Origin: Alphaproteobacteria bacterium
Lineage (GTDB): Bacteria > Pseudomonadota > Alphaproteobacteria > Rhodobacterales > Rhodobacteraceae
Length of the DNA stretch: 43,789 nucleotides
Direction: 5' to 3'
NCBI GenBank assembly: GCA_030433335.1
Contig: JAUILL010000031.1
Span: 1-43,789, forward strand
A program made the position numbers and the translations under genes. The notes beneath the pieces are model-generated. The model made no database searches, was not told the origin of the DNA, and saw only the letters and a list, made by a program, of their open reading frames with translations. Below are positions 16,749-25,243 of this stretch, piece after piece; position 1 is the stretch's first letter; the number at the start of each line of letters is the position of its first letter.

Positions 16749-17741
16749 TTACTTCATGGCCTGAATTTCGGACCACCAGCCTTCGGGCAGCAGACCCTCG
16801 GCTTCGAATTCGGGGACGGACTCAGAGACTTTGGCGCTGAACTCCGCACGAACGTCCGCGGGCATATCGCAGAAGGTTACGCCCTCGGCTTCCATGGCGG
16901 CTTTGTTCGGCGCGGTTTCCGCGGTCACGAGTTCGACAAAGTAGTCGCCCGCATCCTCGGCGGCTTGGATAACGATCGCCTGATCCTCTTCCGAGATCGA
17001 CTGGAACGCGCTTTCGGCGACGTAGACGCTGTTCTGCGGGTACATCATCTGTGCGTCCGTGACGTAGGGCAGCACTTCGTAGAACTTGGACGAATAGATC
17101 TGCTCGCCCGCGCTTTCGGCCATGTCGGCGACCCCTTGGCTCAGGCCCATGTAGGTCTCGCCATACGCCATGGTGACGGGCACGGTGCCGATGCTTTCCC
17201 AGCCCGCGACGAACATGGGTAGGTTGGGCGACCGAGCGCGCTTGCCCTCGATATCTGCGGGGCTGGTGACGCAGCTCTCTTTGGTCAGGAAGACGCGCGG
17301 CAGGCGGAACCAGTTGGTCGCCAAGATGCGGACGTTGTAGTCATCGCGCAGCTCGTCCTTCAGGCCTTGGGCCAGATCGCTCTCCATGAACTTCAGGAAG
17401 TGATCCTGGCTTTCGAAAACGAAGGGGATGTCCACGACGCCGAACTCTTTGACCAGGTTCGAGGCGTTTGAGCCGGAACTAATGTAGCCCTCCTGTGCGC
17501 CCATCGCCATGGCTTCGATCTGGGCAGGTCCGTTACCTAGCTGCGAGCCTTCGTAGAAGTCGATGGTCACGCGGCCTTCGGTGCGCTCGCCTACCAGTTC
17601 GGCGAACTTCTTCGATGCGACGGTCACGGGGGCGTTCGGGGGGTTGATGCCGCCAAAGGTCCAAGTTGTTTGGGCCTGCGCGACGCTGGCGCCGAGCGCC
17701 AAGGCAGAGACAAGGGAGAGAGAGAAACCTTTTGAAAACAT
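16749..17741 (-). CDS. TRAP transporter solute-binding protein (DctP type)
   Basis: 330 residues with a Sec signal peptide cleaved near residue 24 (AQA/QTT). The mature protein is a DctP-family binder. It has the conserved (F)AELVGERTEGRV opening, GSQLGNGPAQIEAM, and the Arg-containing ligand segment GKRARSPN, which usually binds a substrate carboxylate. I chose ATG 17739-17741, which starts a textbook leader. It is the first transport gene after the flavoprotein (22-base gap). It captures the substrate in the periplasm for the DctQM pair. Confidence 0.9.
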   Translation of the reverse strand: MFSKGFSLSLVSALALGASVAQAQTTWTFGGINPPNAPVTVASKKFAELVGERTEGRVTIDFYEGSQLGNGPAQIEAMAMGAQEGYISSGSNASNLVKEFGVVDIPFVFESQDHFLKFMESDLAQGLKDELRDDYNVRILATNWFRLPRVFLTKESCVTSPADIEGKRARSPNLPMFVAGWESIGTVPVTMAYGETYMGLSQGVADMAESAGEQIYSSKFYEVLPYVTDAQMMYPQNSVYVAESAFQSISEEDQAIVIQAAEDAGDYFVELVTAETAPNKAAMEAEGVTFCDMPADVRAEFSAKVSESVPEFEAEGLLPEGWWSEIQAMK

Positions 17742-17763
17742 AGTACCGTTCCTGTTGTTGAGT

Positions 17764-18876
17764 TTATTGTTGGGCAAATCGCCCGGCGGTAAAGCTCTGA
17801 AATTCTGGCGGGCGTTGGCCGTTCAGAATCCATTGCGCGAGGGGACCGCGATGGGCTGGGGCGAGGGTCACACCCGAATGGGTTGTGGCCACGTAGATCC
17901 CCTTGTGGGTGGGGGATTCATCGTAAACGGGGTTTCCATCCGCGGTCAGGACGCGCAGGGCGGCCCAACTGCGGACGATCCGGACATTGGCAAGGGCGGG
18001 CATGATCCGCACGGCGCGCTGCGCCAGCTTGTGCAATCCGGCCGTAGAGGAGCTGTCGTCGAGCCCCGTATCTTCTTTGGTGTCGCCAATCAGGATGGTG
18101 CCTTCGGGCGTCTGGCGGATCTGCGATGAGATCACGGGCAGGGTCTGCGCCACGCGCTCGGTCACGAGGATTTGGCCCTTTTGCGGATGGACCAGTTCAG
18201 GAAAACCAAAGGGTTTTGCCAGATCATTCGTGGCCAGTCCCGCCGCAATCAGGATGCGGTCGGCATGGGCCGAATAGGTACCGGTTTGAACCGTGTAGCC
18301 GCCTTTTTCAGTCTTTACCGAGCGCACCTTGGCGTTCGAGATCAGTCGCGCCCCTGCCACCTGCGCCGAAGCCGCCAGCCCGCGATATAGCGCCAGCGAA
18401 TGACAGGCCCCGTCGATCGAGGAGGTCGAGGCGCTGACCGCCTCTGGCCCCACACCCGGGAACATCTCGCGCAACTCAGAGGCGTCGATCATGCGCGTGT
18501 CGTCGTGGGGCAGACCGTGCGCCGCCATCTTTTCCACCATTCGAGCACGGGTCAGGTGTTCGCTCTCGTCAAGGCAGATATGCACGCCATTGCCCATTTT
18601 GTAGGCAGTGTCGACGCCGGAGAGCGCCTTGACCTCTTGCTCCAGCATCGGCCAGTCAGCCACCGCACGGCGAGTCCACGTGGCATAGTCGCGACTGTTC
18701 ACGCCCTTGCTCTGGGCCCAGACCAGACCGAAATTCCCGCGAGAGGCACGGAAACTGCCATCATCCGCGTCAAAGATCAGGACGCGTGCACCGTCGCTGG
18801 CCATGCCCAGAGCCGCCGCTGTGCCGACCAGCCCTCCGCCAATGACGATGACATCGAATATACCCAGATCTTCCAC
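17764..18876 (-). CDS. DAO-family FAD-dependent oxidoreductase
   Basis: 370 residues. An N-terminal Rossmann FAD site (VIVIGGGLVGTAAALG, near residue 10) is followed by the distinctive RASRGNFGLVWAQSKG and the C-terminal GVTLAPAHRG segment of the D-amino-acid/opine oxidase (DAO) superfamily. It closely resembles the protein at 23842-24957, with the same RASRGNFGLVW block and shared HPxKGQILVTERV and IVRSWxAxR blocks, so the two are paralogs. The relatives act as HcnC- or OoxB-like subunits that oxidise an amine or secondary amino acid. Here it leads the TRAP-hydantoinase operon without small iron-sulphur partners. It might borrow those of the paralogous operon or work alone. Confidence 0.88.
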   Translation of the reverse strand: MEDLGIFDVIVIGGGLVGTAAALGMASDGARVLIFDADDGSFRASRGNFGLVWAQSKGVNSRDYATWTRRAVADWPMLEQEVKALSGVDTAYKMGNGVHICLDESEHLTRARMVEKMAAHGLPHDDTRMIDASELREMFPGVGPEAVSASTSSIDGACHSLALYRGLAASAQVAGARLISNAKVRSVKTEKGGYTVQTGTYSAHADRILIAAGLATNDLAKPFGFPELVHPQKGQILVTERVAQTLPVISSQIRQTPEGTILIGDTKEDTGLDDSSSTAGLHKLAQRAVRIMPALANVRIVRSWAALRVLTADGNPVYDESPTHKGIYVATTHSGVTLAPAHRGPLAQWILNGQRPPEFQSFTAGRFAQQ

Positions 18877-19001
18877 TTTGCCGTCCTGTCATATTTCTGT
18901 GACCAGTAGGGCAAGGGGTTTGGTATAATGCTAATATCAAATGCTGCGGTAAGTATTCATATTTCTTATGACGGGTGCGTTAGGCCTTGGTTTCGCAGGG
19001 A

Positions 19002-19925
19002 TCAGGCCAGTTCCAAGGGCAGGGCAAAGCTATTTTCGACCTCTTCGACACTGCTGCGAATTTGAGCAAGCAGCTCTTTGGCCAGTTCCGACATCGGCTC
19101 TGACGACGATGTGTAAAGCCACATCGGCGTCTTGATCGCAGGGGTGATGGGGCGGAATTGCACGTGGTCCGGCGACCAACCGACCGTGCATAAGGATGGC
19201 ACCAGCGCGATGCCTTGCCCTTCGGCGACGAAGGTGCAGGCGGAGTCCGCCATCTGCACCTGAACGGCGGGGTTATATTCCTCTTTGGCATGGATAAAGG
19301 CCTGCTCGATCACCTGAGCCGATAGATCATCGCGCCCCAAGGAGATCAGGCGATCCGATTTCAGGTCATTCATGTCGATAACGGCTTTAGCAGTCAGCGG
19401 ATGGTTCGCGGGCAGGGCCACCACCATCGAGCATTCGCCAAACGGTTGACATTCCAGCCCCGCACCCGGTGTTTTCAGCAGCGACATCCCGAAGTCAGCC
19501 TTGCCCGTCAGCATCCCGTCGGGGATCGAGGGCGAGGTGCGTGTCATCACCGAAAGCCGTACCTGAGGCCGTTTGGCTAAAAAACGGGCAGACGATTTTG
19601 GCAGCAACCGCATGGACAGGGCAGGGAAGGCGACCACGGTGATCTCGCCTTCCTCTAGGTTGCGGATGGATTTCGCTACGCGGTCGATCTGCGCCACCCC
19701 CAGCAGCAGTTTTTCGGTTTCCAGATACAAACGCCGCGCCTCTGGTGTGGGCCGCAAGCGACCGGATTCCCTGATAAACAAGGGAAAACCGCAAGCGTCC
19801 TCAAAGGCGCGGATCAGCTTGGTCACCGCGGGTTGGCTGACAAACAGATCCTCGGCCGCACGGGTGACAGAGCCGCATTTGACCACGGCGTTAAAGGCTT
19901 CGATCTGACGGATGTTGGGTCGCAT
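19002..19925 (-). CDS. LysR-family regulator between two catabolic operons
   Basis: 307 residues. The HTH in the first 60 residues (RQIEAFNAVVKCGSVTRAAEDLFVSQPAVTKLIRAFE, in LysR order) precedes an effector-binding domain. I chose ATG 19923-19925; an earlier in-frame start at 19994 would add an unrelated leader and invade the divergent promoter. It is transcribed away from the ABC/flavoprotein operon and in the same direction as, 125 bases ahead of, the TRAP operon. It is therefore placed to control both paralogous operons. The promoter region 18877-19001 and the region 19926-20035 both contain a GAATACT sequence. Confidence 0.9.
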   Translation of the reverse strand: MRPNIRQIEAFNAVVKCGSVTRAAEDLFVSQPAVTKLIRAFEDACGFPLFIRESGRLRPTPEARRLYLETEKLLLGVAQIDRVAKSIRNLEEGEITVVAFPALSMRLLPKSSARFLAKRPQVRLSVMTRTSPSIPDGMLTGKADFGMSLLKTPGAGLECQPFGECSMVVALPANHPLTAKAVIDMNDLKSDRLISLGRDDLSAQVIEQAFIHAKEEYNPAVQVQMADSACTFVAEGQGIALVPSLCTVGWSPDHVQFRPITPAIKTPMWLYTSSSEPMSELAKELLAQIRSSVEEVENSFALPLELA

Positions 19926-19935
19926 AGCTGCCTCT

Positions 19936-19954
19936 GTATAACCAAACGGAATAC
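19936..19954. promoter_or_regulatory. Candidate LysR box (GTAT-N11-ATAC)
   Basis: GTAT at 19936-19939 and ATAC at 19951-19954 form a dyad separated by 11 bases, containing the classical T-N11-A spacing of LysR sites. It lies 10 bases upstream of the LysR start and about 80 upstream of the divergent binding-protein start, the normal position for combined activation and autorepression. This is a pattern match, not proof. Confidence 0.4.
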
Positions 19955-19966
19955 TCGTCGAAATTA

Positions 19967-19980
19967 AACTCATTTGAGTT
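19967..19980. promoter_or_regulatory. Inverted repeat AACTCA-TT-TGAGTT
   Basis: Two perfect 6-bp arms around a 2-base centre, in the divergent promoter between the LysR gene and the ABC operon, 12 bases beyond the candidate LysR box. It could be the activation half-site or the site of another factor. Confidence 0.35.
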
Positions 19981-20035
19981 ATGACATCCGTCACGGTCCC
20001 TTGAAGTCACAAAACATTCAACAGGGATTTCGATT

Positions 20036-21067
20036 ATGACGAAACTGACTGGCGGGCTTGCCGCTGTTTTGAGCATCACCACTGCCACCGCCGCATTGGC
20101 CCAAGAAACCACGCTGACCGTGGGCGGCTACGGCGGCTCGTTCGAGACGCTCATGAAAGAGCTGATCATCCCCGAATTCGAAGCGGCCCAAGGCGTGAAA
20201 ATCGCGTTCGTGTCGGGCAACTCGACCGAAAACCTCGCCCGTCTGCAGGCGCAGAAAAACGCACAGGAACTGGACGTTGTCATTCTGGACGATGGCCCGA
20301 TGTATCAGGCGGACGCTCTGGGCTTCTGCACCGCGATGGAAGACAGCCCCGCCAAGGCTGACGTCTATGACATCGCGAAACTGGGTCCGAACTCGATCGG
20401 CATCGGCTTTGTGGCGACCGGCTTCACCTACAACACCGCATGGTTCGAGAAAGAAGGCTGGGAGCCCCCCAAAAGTTGGCTCGACCTGAAAGACCCCAAG
20501 TACAAAGACATCCTGTCGATCCCGCCGATCTCGAACACCTATGGCCTACACACGCTGGTCATGGAAGCACGCCTTGCTGGCGGCGGCGAGACCGACATCG
20601 ACCCCGGCTACGACGTGATGGCTGACGAGATCGCGCCGAACGTTCTGGTGTTCGAACCCTCGTCCGGCAAAATGTCGGAACTGTTCCAGAGCGAAGAGAT
20701 CGCAATCTCGATCTGGGGTTCGGGCCGCACTAAATCGCTGGCCGACACCGGCTTCCCCGCAGCCTTCGCCTATCCCGAAGAGGGCGCGGTCGCTCTGATG
20801 CTGGCGGCGTGTCCTGTTGTGGACAGCGACGCGCCCGAGGCGGCGCAGGCCTTTATCGACTACCTGCTGACCCCTGAAATTCAGGTCAAGCTGGCAGACG
20901 CCATGGGCGCAGGCCCCGTCAACACCAAAGCCGAACTGCCCGAAGAGCTGGCCGCAGTTCTTCCCTATGGCGAGAAGATCGACGATCTGGTCGCGGTCGA
21001 TTGGGACGTGATCAACCCCGCTCGCGAGGATTGGACCAAGCGTTGGGCCCGCGAGATCGAGCGGTAA
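20036..21067 (+). CDS. PotD-like ABC transporter substrate-binding protein
   Basis: 343 residues. The signal peptide is cleaved near residue 22 (ALA/QE). The mature part is a family-1 extracellular binding protein of the polyamine/opine/thiamine (PotD) class: VGGYGGSFETLM opening, LDVVILDDGPMYQA, GIGFVATGFTYNT, PKSWLDLKDPKYKDI and ISIWGSGRTKSL. It is the first gene of an eight-gene operon and delivers its ligand to the ATPase and permeases that follow. This class binds cationic or amphoteric nitrogen compounds; the downstream flavoproteins suggest an opine or modified amino acid. Confidence 0.88.
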   Translation: MTKLTGGLAAVLSITTATAALAQETTLTVGGYGGSFETLMKELIIPEFEAAQGVKIAFVSGNSTENLARLQAQKNAQELDVVILDDGPMYQADALGFCTAMEDSPAKADVYDIAKLGPNSIGIGFVATGFTYNTAWFEKEGWEPPKSWLDLKDPKYKDILSIPPISNTYGLHTLVMEARLAGGGETDIDPGYDVMADEIAPNVLVFEPSSGKMSELFQSEEIAISIWGSGRTKSLADTGFPAAFAYPEEGAVALMLAACPVVDSDAPEAAQAFIDYLLTPEIQVKLADAMGAGPVNTKAELPEELAAVLPYGEKIDDLVAVDWDVINPAREDWTKRWAREIER

Positions 21068-21138
21068 TCACGCGACCTTCGGGGCCTGCCTTCGGGCGGG
21101 TCCCACCCCACCCATCGAACAAAAGAAAGGCGGACCGG

Positions 21139-22203
21139 ATGGCATTCCTAGAAGCACATGGCCTGACCAAAACCTATGGTGAGACCAACGCCGTCGATAA
21201 CCTGACCTTCACGGTCGAAAAGGGCAGCTTCGTCTCGCTGCTTGGCCCCTCCGGTTGCGGCAAGACCACCACCCTGCAAATGATCGCAGGGTTCGAAGAC
21301 CCGACCATGGGCAAGATCAAACTGGCTGGCCGTGACCTGTCAGCCATCCCTGCGCGGGACCGTGGCCTTGGCATCGTGTTCCAAAGCTATGCGCTGTTCA
21401 TGCACATGACCGTGGCGGAAAACGTCGCCTTTGGTCTAGAGATGCGGAATGTCGACAAGGCCGAGCGCAAGCGCCGCGTGGCCGATGCTTTGGAACTGGT
21501 CCATCTGGGACATCTGGCAAACCGCTATCCCCGCGCCATGTCGGGCGGCCAGCGTCAACGTGTGGCCTTGGCCCGTGCGCTGGTGATTGAGCCTGAACTG
21601 CTGCTCTTGGACGAACCGCTGTCGAACCTCGACGCGAAGCTGCGCGAAGAGATGCAGCTGGAACTGCGCCGCATCCAGCGCGAGGCGGGCGTGACCACTC
21701 TGATGGTGACCCACGACCAATCAGAGGCGCTGGCGATGTCCGACCGCGTGCTGGTCATGGAGAAAGGCCGCCTGCAGCAAGAGGACTCACCCTTCGAAGT
21801 CTACGAGCGCCCGCGCACGAGCTTTGTCTCCACATTCTTAGGGAAATCCAATAACTTCGAGGCTGAACTTAAATCTGTCACCCCGACCGCATCTCAACTC
21901 CTGATCGCAGGTCGTGGCCTGACTGGCCCTAGCGTGAACCTCAAACCCGGCACTGTCGAAGTCGCTGTCCGCCCCGAGCGGATCGAGATTGTCGATGCCG
22001 CTGATGCGGTGATCACCGGCACCGTCCGCGAGCGCATTTTCTTAGGTGCGCAGTGGATGATGAACGTCGCGACCCCTTTGGGCGATATGCTGGTCATCCG
22101 CCGCAACGCAGGCCGCCGCGAAGCCGAGATTGGCGATACCGTTCACCTGTCGTGGGCCCCTGAACACATGCGCATCCTGCCCCTGAACGAGGTGGCGGCA
22201 TGA
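21139..22203 (+). CDS. PotA-like ABC transporter ATP-binding protein
   Basis: 354 residues. The nucleotide-binding domain has Walker A GPSGCGKTT (about residue 35), Q-loop VFQSYALF, signature MSGGQRQRVALARAL, Walker B LLLLDEPLSNLD and switch His in VTHDQ. The C-terminal third is a TOBE-type regulatory domain. I chose ATG 21139, which begins directly at the first strand; AGAAAGG lies upstream. It overlaps the first permease by four bases. Confidence 0.93.
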   Translation: MAFLEAHGLTKTYGETNAVDNLTFTVEKGSFVSLLGPSGCGKTTTLQMIAGFEDPTMGKIKLAGRDLSAIPARDRGLGIVFQSYALFMHMTVAENVAFGLEMRNVDKAERKRRVADALELVHLGHLANRYPRAMSGGQRQRVALARALVIEPELLLLDEPLSNLDAKLREEMQLELRRIQREAGVTTLMVTHDQSEALAMSDRVLVMEKGRLQQEDSPFEVYERPRTSFVSTFLGKSNNFEAELKSVTPTASQLLIAGRGLTGPSVNLKPGTVEVAVRPERIEIVDAADAVITGTVRERIFLGAQWMMNVATPLGDMLVIRRNAGRREAEIGDTVHLSWAPEHMRILPLNEVAA

Positions 22204-23048
22204 ACGAAAAACCATGGATGATGAGCGCACCGGCGCTGACGCTCTTTGGCGTCTTGCTGCTGGTCCCGCTCTGCATGACCTTCTTTCTCAGTTTCAATTC
22301 CTTCGGGTTCTATACCGGCATCGAGAATACCGTCTCGATGGAGAACTACGTCGAAGTCGTCTCTGACAGCTACTTCTGGGAGATTTTTGGTCGCACCTTT
22401 GCCATCGCTTTGGCGACCACATTCTTCTGCGCGCTCCTTGGCGTGCCGCAAGCCTACATTCTCTACCGCCTCAGCCCCGCTTGGCGTTCGATCGTGGTGC
22501 TGATCGTGATCGGCCCGCTGCTGATCTCGGTCGTGGTGCGGACACTGGGGTGGGCGATCCTCTTGGGAAACAACGGGGTCATCAACTCGGCCCTGCAAAA
22601 CTGGGGGCTGATCGAGCGCCCGATCAAGATGATGTACACCTCGGGCGGCATCGTTCTGGCGCTGACCCACGTCTTTCTGCCCTTCATGGTGCTAGCCGTG
22701 TGGGCCGCCCTGCAGCGCAAAGACCCCGCGGTCGAGGCCGCGGCAGAGAGCCTTGGTGCGCGTCCCTTTACCATCTTTCGCCGGATCGTCCTGCCACAGG
22801 TCATCCCCGGTATTCTCTCCGGATCGCTGATCGTGTTCTCGATGGCGGCCAGCAGCTTTGCGACCCCTGCGATCCTTGGCGGACGCCGTGTCAAAGTCGT
22901 GGCGACCACGGTCTATGACGAATTTCTCAACACCCTGAACTGGCCCCTTGGCGCGGCGATTGCCATGCTTCTGTTGGCTTCTGTCATGGTGATCATGCTG
23001 GCGTGGAACCGTCTGGTCGAGCGCCGTTACGGGGAGGCTTTGGAATGA
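22200..23048 (+). CDS. PotB-like ABC transporter permease
   Basis: 282 residues, with six predicted membrane segments. The EAA loop interacting with the ATPase is present (VEAAAESLGARPFTIFRRIVLP). It belongs to the polyamine/spermidine-type permease family. The ATG overlaps the ATPase stop by four bases, and its own end overlaps the next permease by four bases. Confidence 0.92.
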   Translation: MNEKPWMMSAPALTLFGVLLLVPLCMTFFLSFNSFGFYTGIENTVSMENYVEVVSDSYFWEIFGRTFAIALATTFFCALLGVPQAYILYRLSPAWRSIVVLIVIGPLLISVVVRTLGWAILLGNNGVINSALQNWGLIERPIKMMYTSGGIVLALTHVFLPFMVLAVWAALQRKDPAVEAAAESLGARPFTIFRRIVLPQVIPGILSGSLIVFSMAASSFATPAILGGRRVKVVATTVYDEFLNTLNWPLGAAIAMLLLASVMVIMLAWNRLVERRYGEALE

Positions 23049-23845
23049 ACCAGAATGGTCGTTTCTCCCAAGTATTCAACATCTTGTTCTGCGCTTTTAT
23101 GCTGGCACCTATCGTGGTCGTCATGGGCGTCTCGCTGACACCCGAGGGCTTTCTCGAGTTCCCGCCAAGCGGCATCTCCCTGCGCTGGTACCAAGCCATC
23201 CTCGACAACTCAGACTTCATCGAAGCGGCGTGGATCAGCCTGAAGCTTGGCATCGTTGCGGCCACCGTGGCCAGCGTGTTGGCAGTCCCCGCCGCGCTCG
23301 CCATCGGCCAAGGCAAGTTCAAAGGCCGCGAGGCCCTGCAAGCCCTGTTCCTGTCCCCGCTGATGGTACCGACCGTGGTCCTTGGGATCGCCTTCCTGCG
23401 CTTTCTCAGCCTCTTTGGCCTGAACGGCACCTTCACCGGCTTGGTCCTGTGTCACGCGATCATCATCACGCCGTTTATCCTACGTCTGGTGCTGGCGGCT
23501 GTAGTTGGGCTGGACCGTACTGTGGATCGCGCAGCAGAGAGCCTTGGCGCGAGCAACTGGACAATCTTCCGCCGCATCACGCTGCCGTCGATCTTGCCGG
23601 GGGTGATTGGGGGCTGGGTTCTGGCCTTTATCACCAGCTTTGACGAACTGACCGTAACCGTCTTCATCGTGAACCCCGCGACAACCACGCTTCCGGTGCG
23701 CATGTTCTCTCATATCACCCAGACGACCGACCCGCTTGTGGCCTCTGTGTCTGCGCTGACGGTGATCTTTACCATCATTCTCATGGTGGCCGTGGACCGG
23801 ATGTACGGTCTGGACCGCCTGCTCATCGGGGAGGGCAAGAAATGA
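23045..23845 (+). CDS. PotC-like ABC transporter permease
   Basis: 266 residues, with six membrane segments and an EAA loop (DRAAESLGASNWTIFRRITLP). It is the second half of the heterodimeric permease. The start is the ATG of the ATGA overlap at 23045; an upstream in-frame codon at 23003 would lie deep in the previous gene. It overlaps the flavoprotein start by four bases, coupling uptake to oxidation. Confidence 0.92.
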   Translation: MNQNGRFSQVFNILFCAFMLAPIVVVMGVSLTPEGFLEFPPSGISLRWYQAILDNSDFIEAAWISLKLGIVAATVASVLAVPAALAIGQGKFKGREALQALFLSPLMVPTVVLGIAFLRFLSLFGLNGTFTGLVLCHAIIITPFILRLVLAAVVGLDRTVDRAAESLGASNWTIFRRITLPSILPGVIGGWVLAFITSFDELTVTVFIVNPATTTLPVRMFSHITQTTDPLVASVSALTVIFTIILMVAVDRMYGLDRLLIGEGKK

Positions 23846-24957
23846 GCGCCTCAGTCGACACAATCGTCGTAGGCGGCGGACTGGTCGGGTCGGCCGTGGC
23901 GTGGGGATTGGCCCGCGCGGGCGAGACTGTCACCGTCATTGACGAAGGGGACATCGCCCTGCGCGCGTCCCGCGGCAATTTTGGACTGGTCTGGGTGCAG
24001 ACCAAGGGTAAGAACCTGTTCGACTATGCCCGCTGGTCCCGCCGGTCCGCCGACCTCTGGCCCGAATTCGCAGAACTGCTCGAAGAGCATAGCGGTGTGA
24101 ACCCTGACTACCACAAGGCGGGTGGCGTCCATCTGTGCCTCAGCGAAGAGGAACTGGATCAAGCCCGCGCTCTGAACAACCGCATGCACAACGTGAATGG
24201 CGCATTGGGGTACGGGGCGGAAATCCTTGACCGCAAGCAGTTGGATGAGATGATCCCCGGCCTTGGGCCTGATGTCGTCGGTGGCTCTTATGGGCAGCAT
24301 GACGGGCACACCAGCCCCTTGCGTCTGCTGCGCGGCTTGCATGGTGGGCTGAAGTCGATGGGGGCGACCTATGCTTCTGATGGGCCGGTTCTGTCGGTGG
24401 CCAAGGATGGCGAAGGCTATGTTGCCAAGACCGCCAGCAGCACCTATCGCGGGGCCAAGATTGTTCTTGCCGCAGGGCATGGGAACAAGGCGCTCGGGCA
24501 GTCGCTCGGTCTTGATATTCCGATCCACCCCGAGAAGGGGCAGATCCTCGTGACCGAGCGTGTGGACCCCTTCCTGAACATGCCGACCCACGTGATCCGC
24601 CAGACCGACGAGGGCACAGTGATGATGGGCGACAGCCACGAGCACACGGGTTATTCCGACCGCTCGACCGCGCCGGTGATCTCTGATCTGGCCCGTAACG
24701 CGGTGCGTTGCTTCCCCATTCTGTCCAAGCTCAAAATCGTCCGTAGCTGGGGCGCGGTTCGTATCCTCAGCCCCGATGGCGCCCCGATCTACCAAGAGAG
24801 TGAGACCTGCAAGGGCGCATTCTCGGTCAACTGCCACTCTGGCGTGACTTTGGCGGGGGCCCACGCGATGGCGCTCGCGCCGATGATTGCTGCGGGCAAG
24901 CTTGACCCCGATTTCGAGATTTTTTCTGCCAGGAGGTTCCATGGCCAAACGCATTGA
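23842..24957 (+). CDS. DAO-family FAD oxidoreductase, HcnC/OoxB-like subunit
   Basis: 371 residues. An FAD site, TIVVGGGLVGSAVAWGLA, lies at the N-terminus, followed by RASRGNFGLVWVQTKG and HPEKGQILVTERV; the C-terminal block SGVTLAGAHAMAL closes the FAD fold. It is a paralog of the protein at 17764-18876. In known relatives (hydrogen cyanide synthase HcnC, octopine/nopaline oxidase B, D-hydroxyproline dehydrogenase subunits) this subunit holds the substrate site, while a [2Fe-2S] protein and a pyridine-nucleotide-reductase-like subunit complete the complex. Those two partners follow directly here, the first overlapping by 17 bases. Confidence 0.88.
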   Translation: MSASVDTIVVGGGLVGSAVAWGLARAGETVTVIDEGDIALRASRGNFGLVWVQTKGKNLFDYARWSRRSADLWPEFAELLEEHSGVNPDYHKAGGVHLCLSEEELDQARALNNRMHNVNGALGYGAEILDRKQLDEMIPGLGPDVVGGSYGQHDGHTSPLRLLRGLHGGLKSMGATYASDGPVLSVAKDGEGYVAKTASSTYRGAKIVLAAGHGNKALGQSLGLDIPIHPEKGQILVTERVDPFLNMPTHVIRQTDEGTVMMGDSHEHTGYSDRSTAPVISDLARNAVRCFPILSKLKIVRSWGAVRILSPDGAPIYQESETCKGAFSVNCHSGVTLAGAHAMALAPMIAAGKLDPDFEIFSARRFHGQTH

Positions 24958-25243
24958 GAACACGGGCGAACCCGTGCAGTTCACCTTTGACGGGCAGACC
25001 GTCATGGCCCAACCCGGCGATACCGTCGCCGCCGCGCTGACCGCCGCAGGGATCGACATTCTGCGCAGCAGTGTGGTCAGCGGCTCACCCCGCGGTGTGT
25101 TCTGCATGATGGGCACCTGTTTCGACTGTCTGGTCGAGGTGGATGGCGTGCCGAACCGCCAAGCCTGCCAAATCCCCGTGACCGAAGGGCTGACCGTCTG
25201 CAGCCAACAAGGCGCCCCCGACGTTCTGGAGGCCAGCGCATGA
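24941..25243 (+). CDS. Small [2Fe-2S] subunit, HcnA-like
   Basis: 100 residues with an N-terminal ferredoxin-like fold (VQFTFDGQTVMAQPGDTVAAAL). The cysteine pattern C-x4-C-x2-C-x12-C is visible (CMMGTCFDC then the Cys of RQAC), fitting a [2Fe-2S] cluster. It matches the small subunit of HcnA-type or proline/hydroxyproline/opine dehydrogenase complexes, which relays electrons between the two flavoproteins. ATG 24941 is preceded by AGGAGG and lies inside the upstream gene. Confidence 0.87.
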   Translation: MAKRIENTGEPVQFTFDGQTVMAQPGDTVAAALTAAGIDILRSSVVSGSPRGVFCMMGTCFDCLVEVDGVPNRQACQIPVTEGLTVCSQQGAPDVLEASA

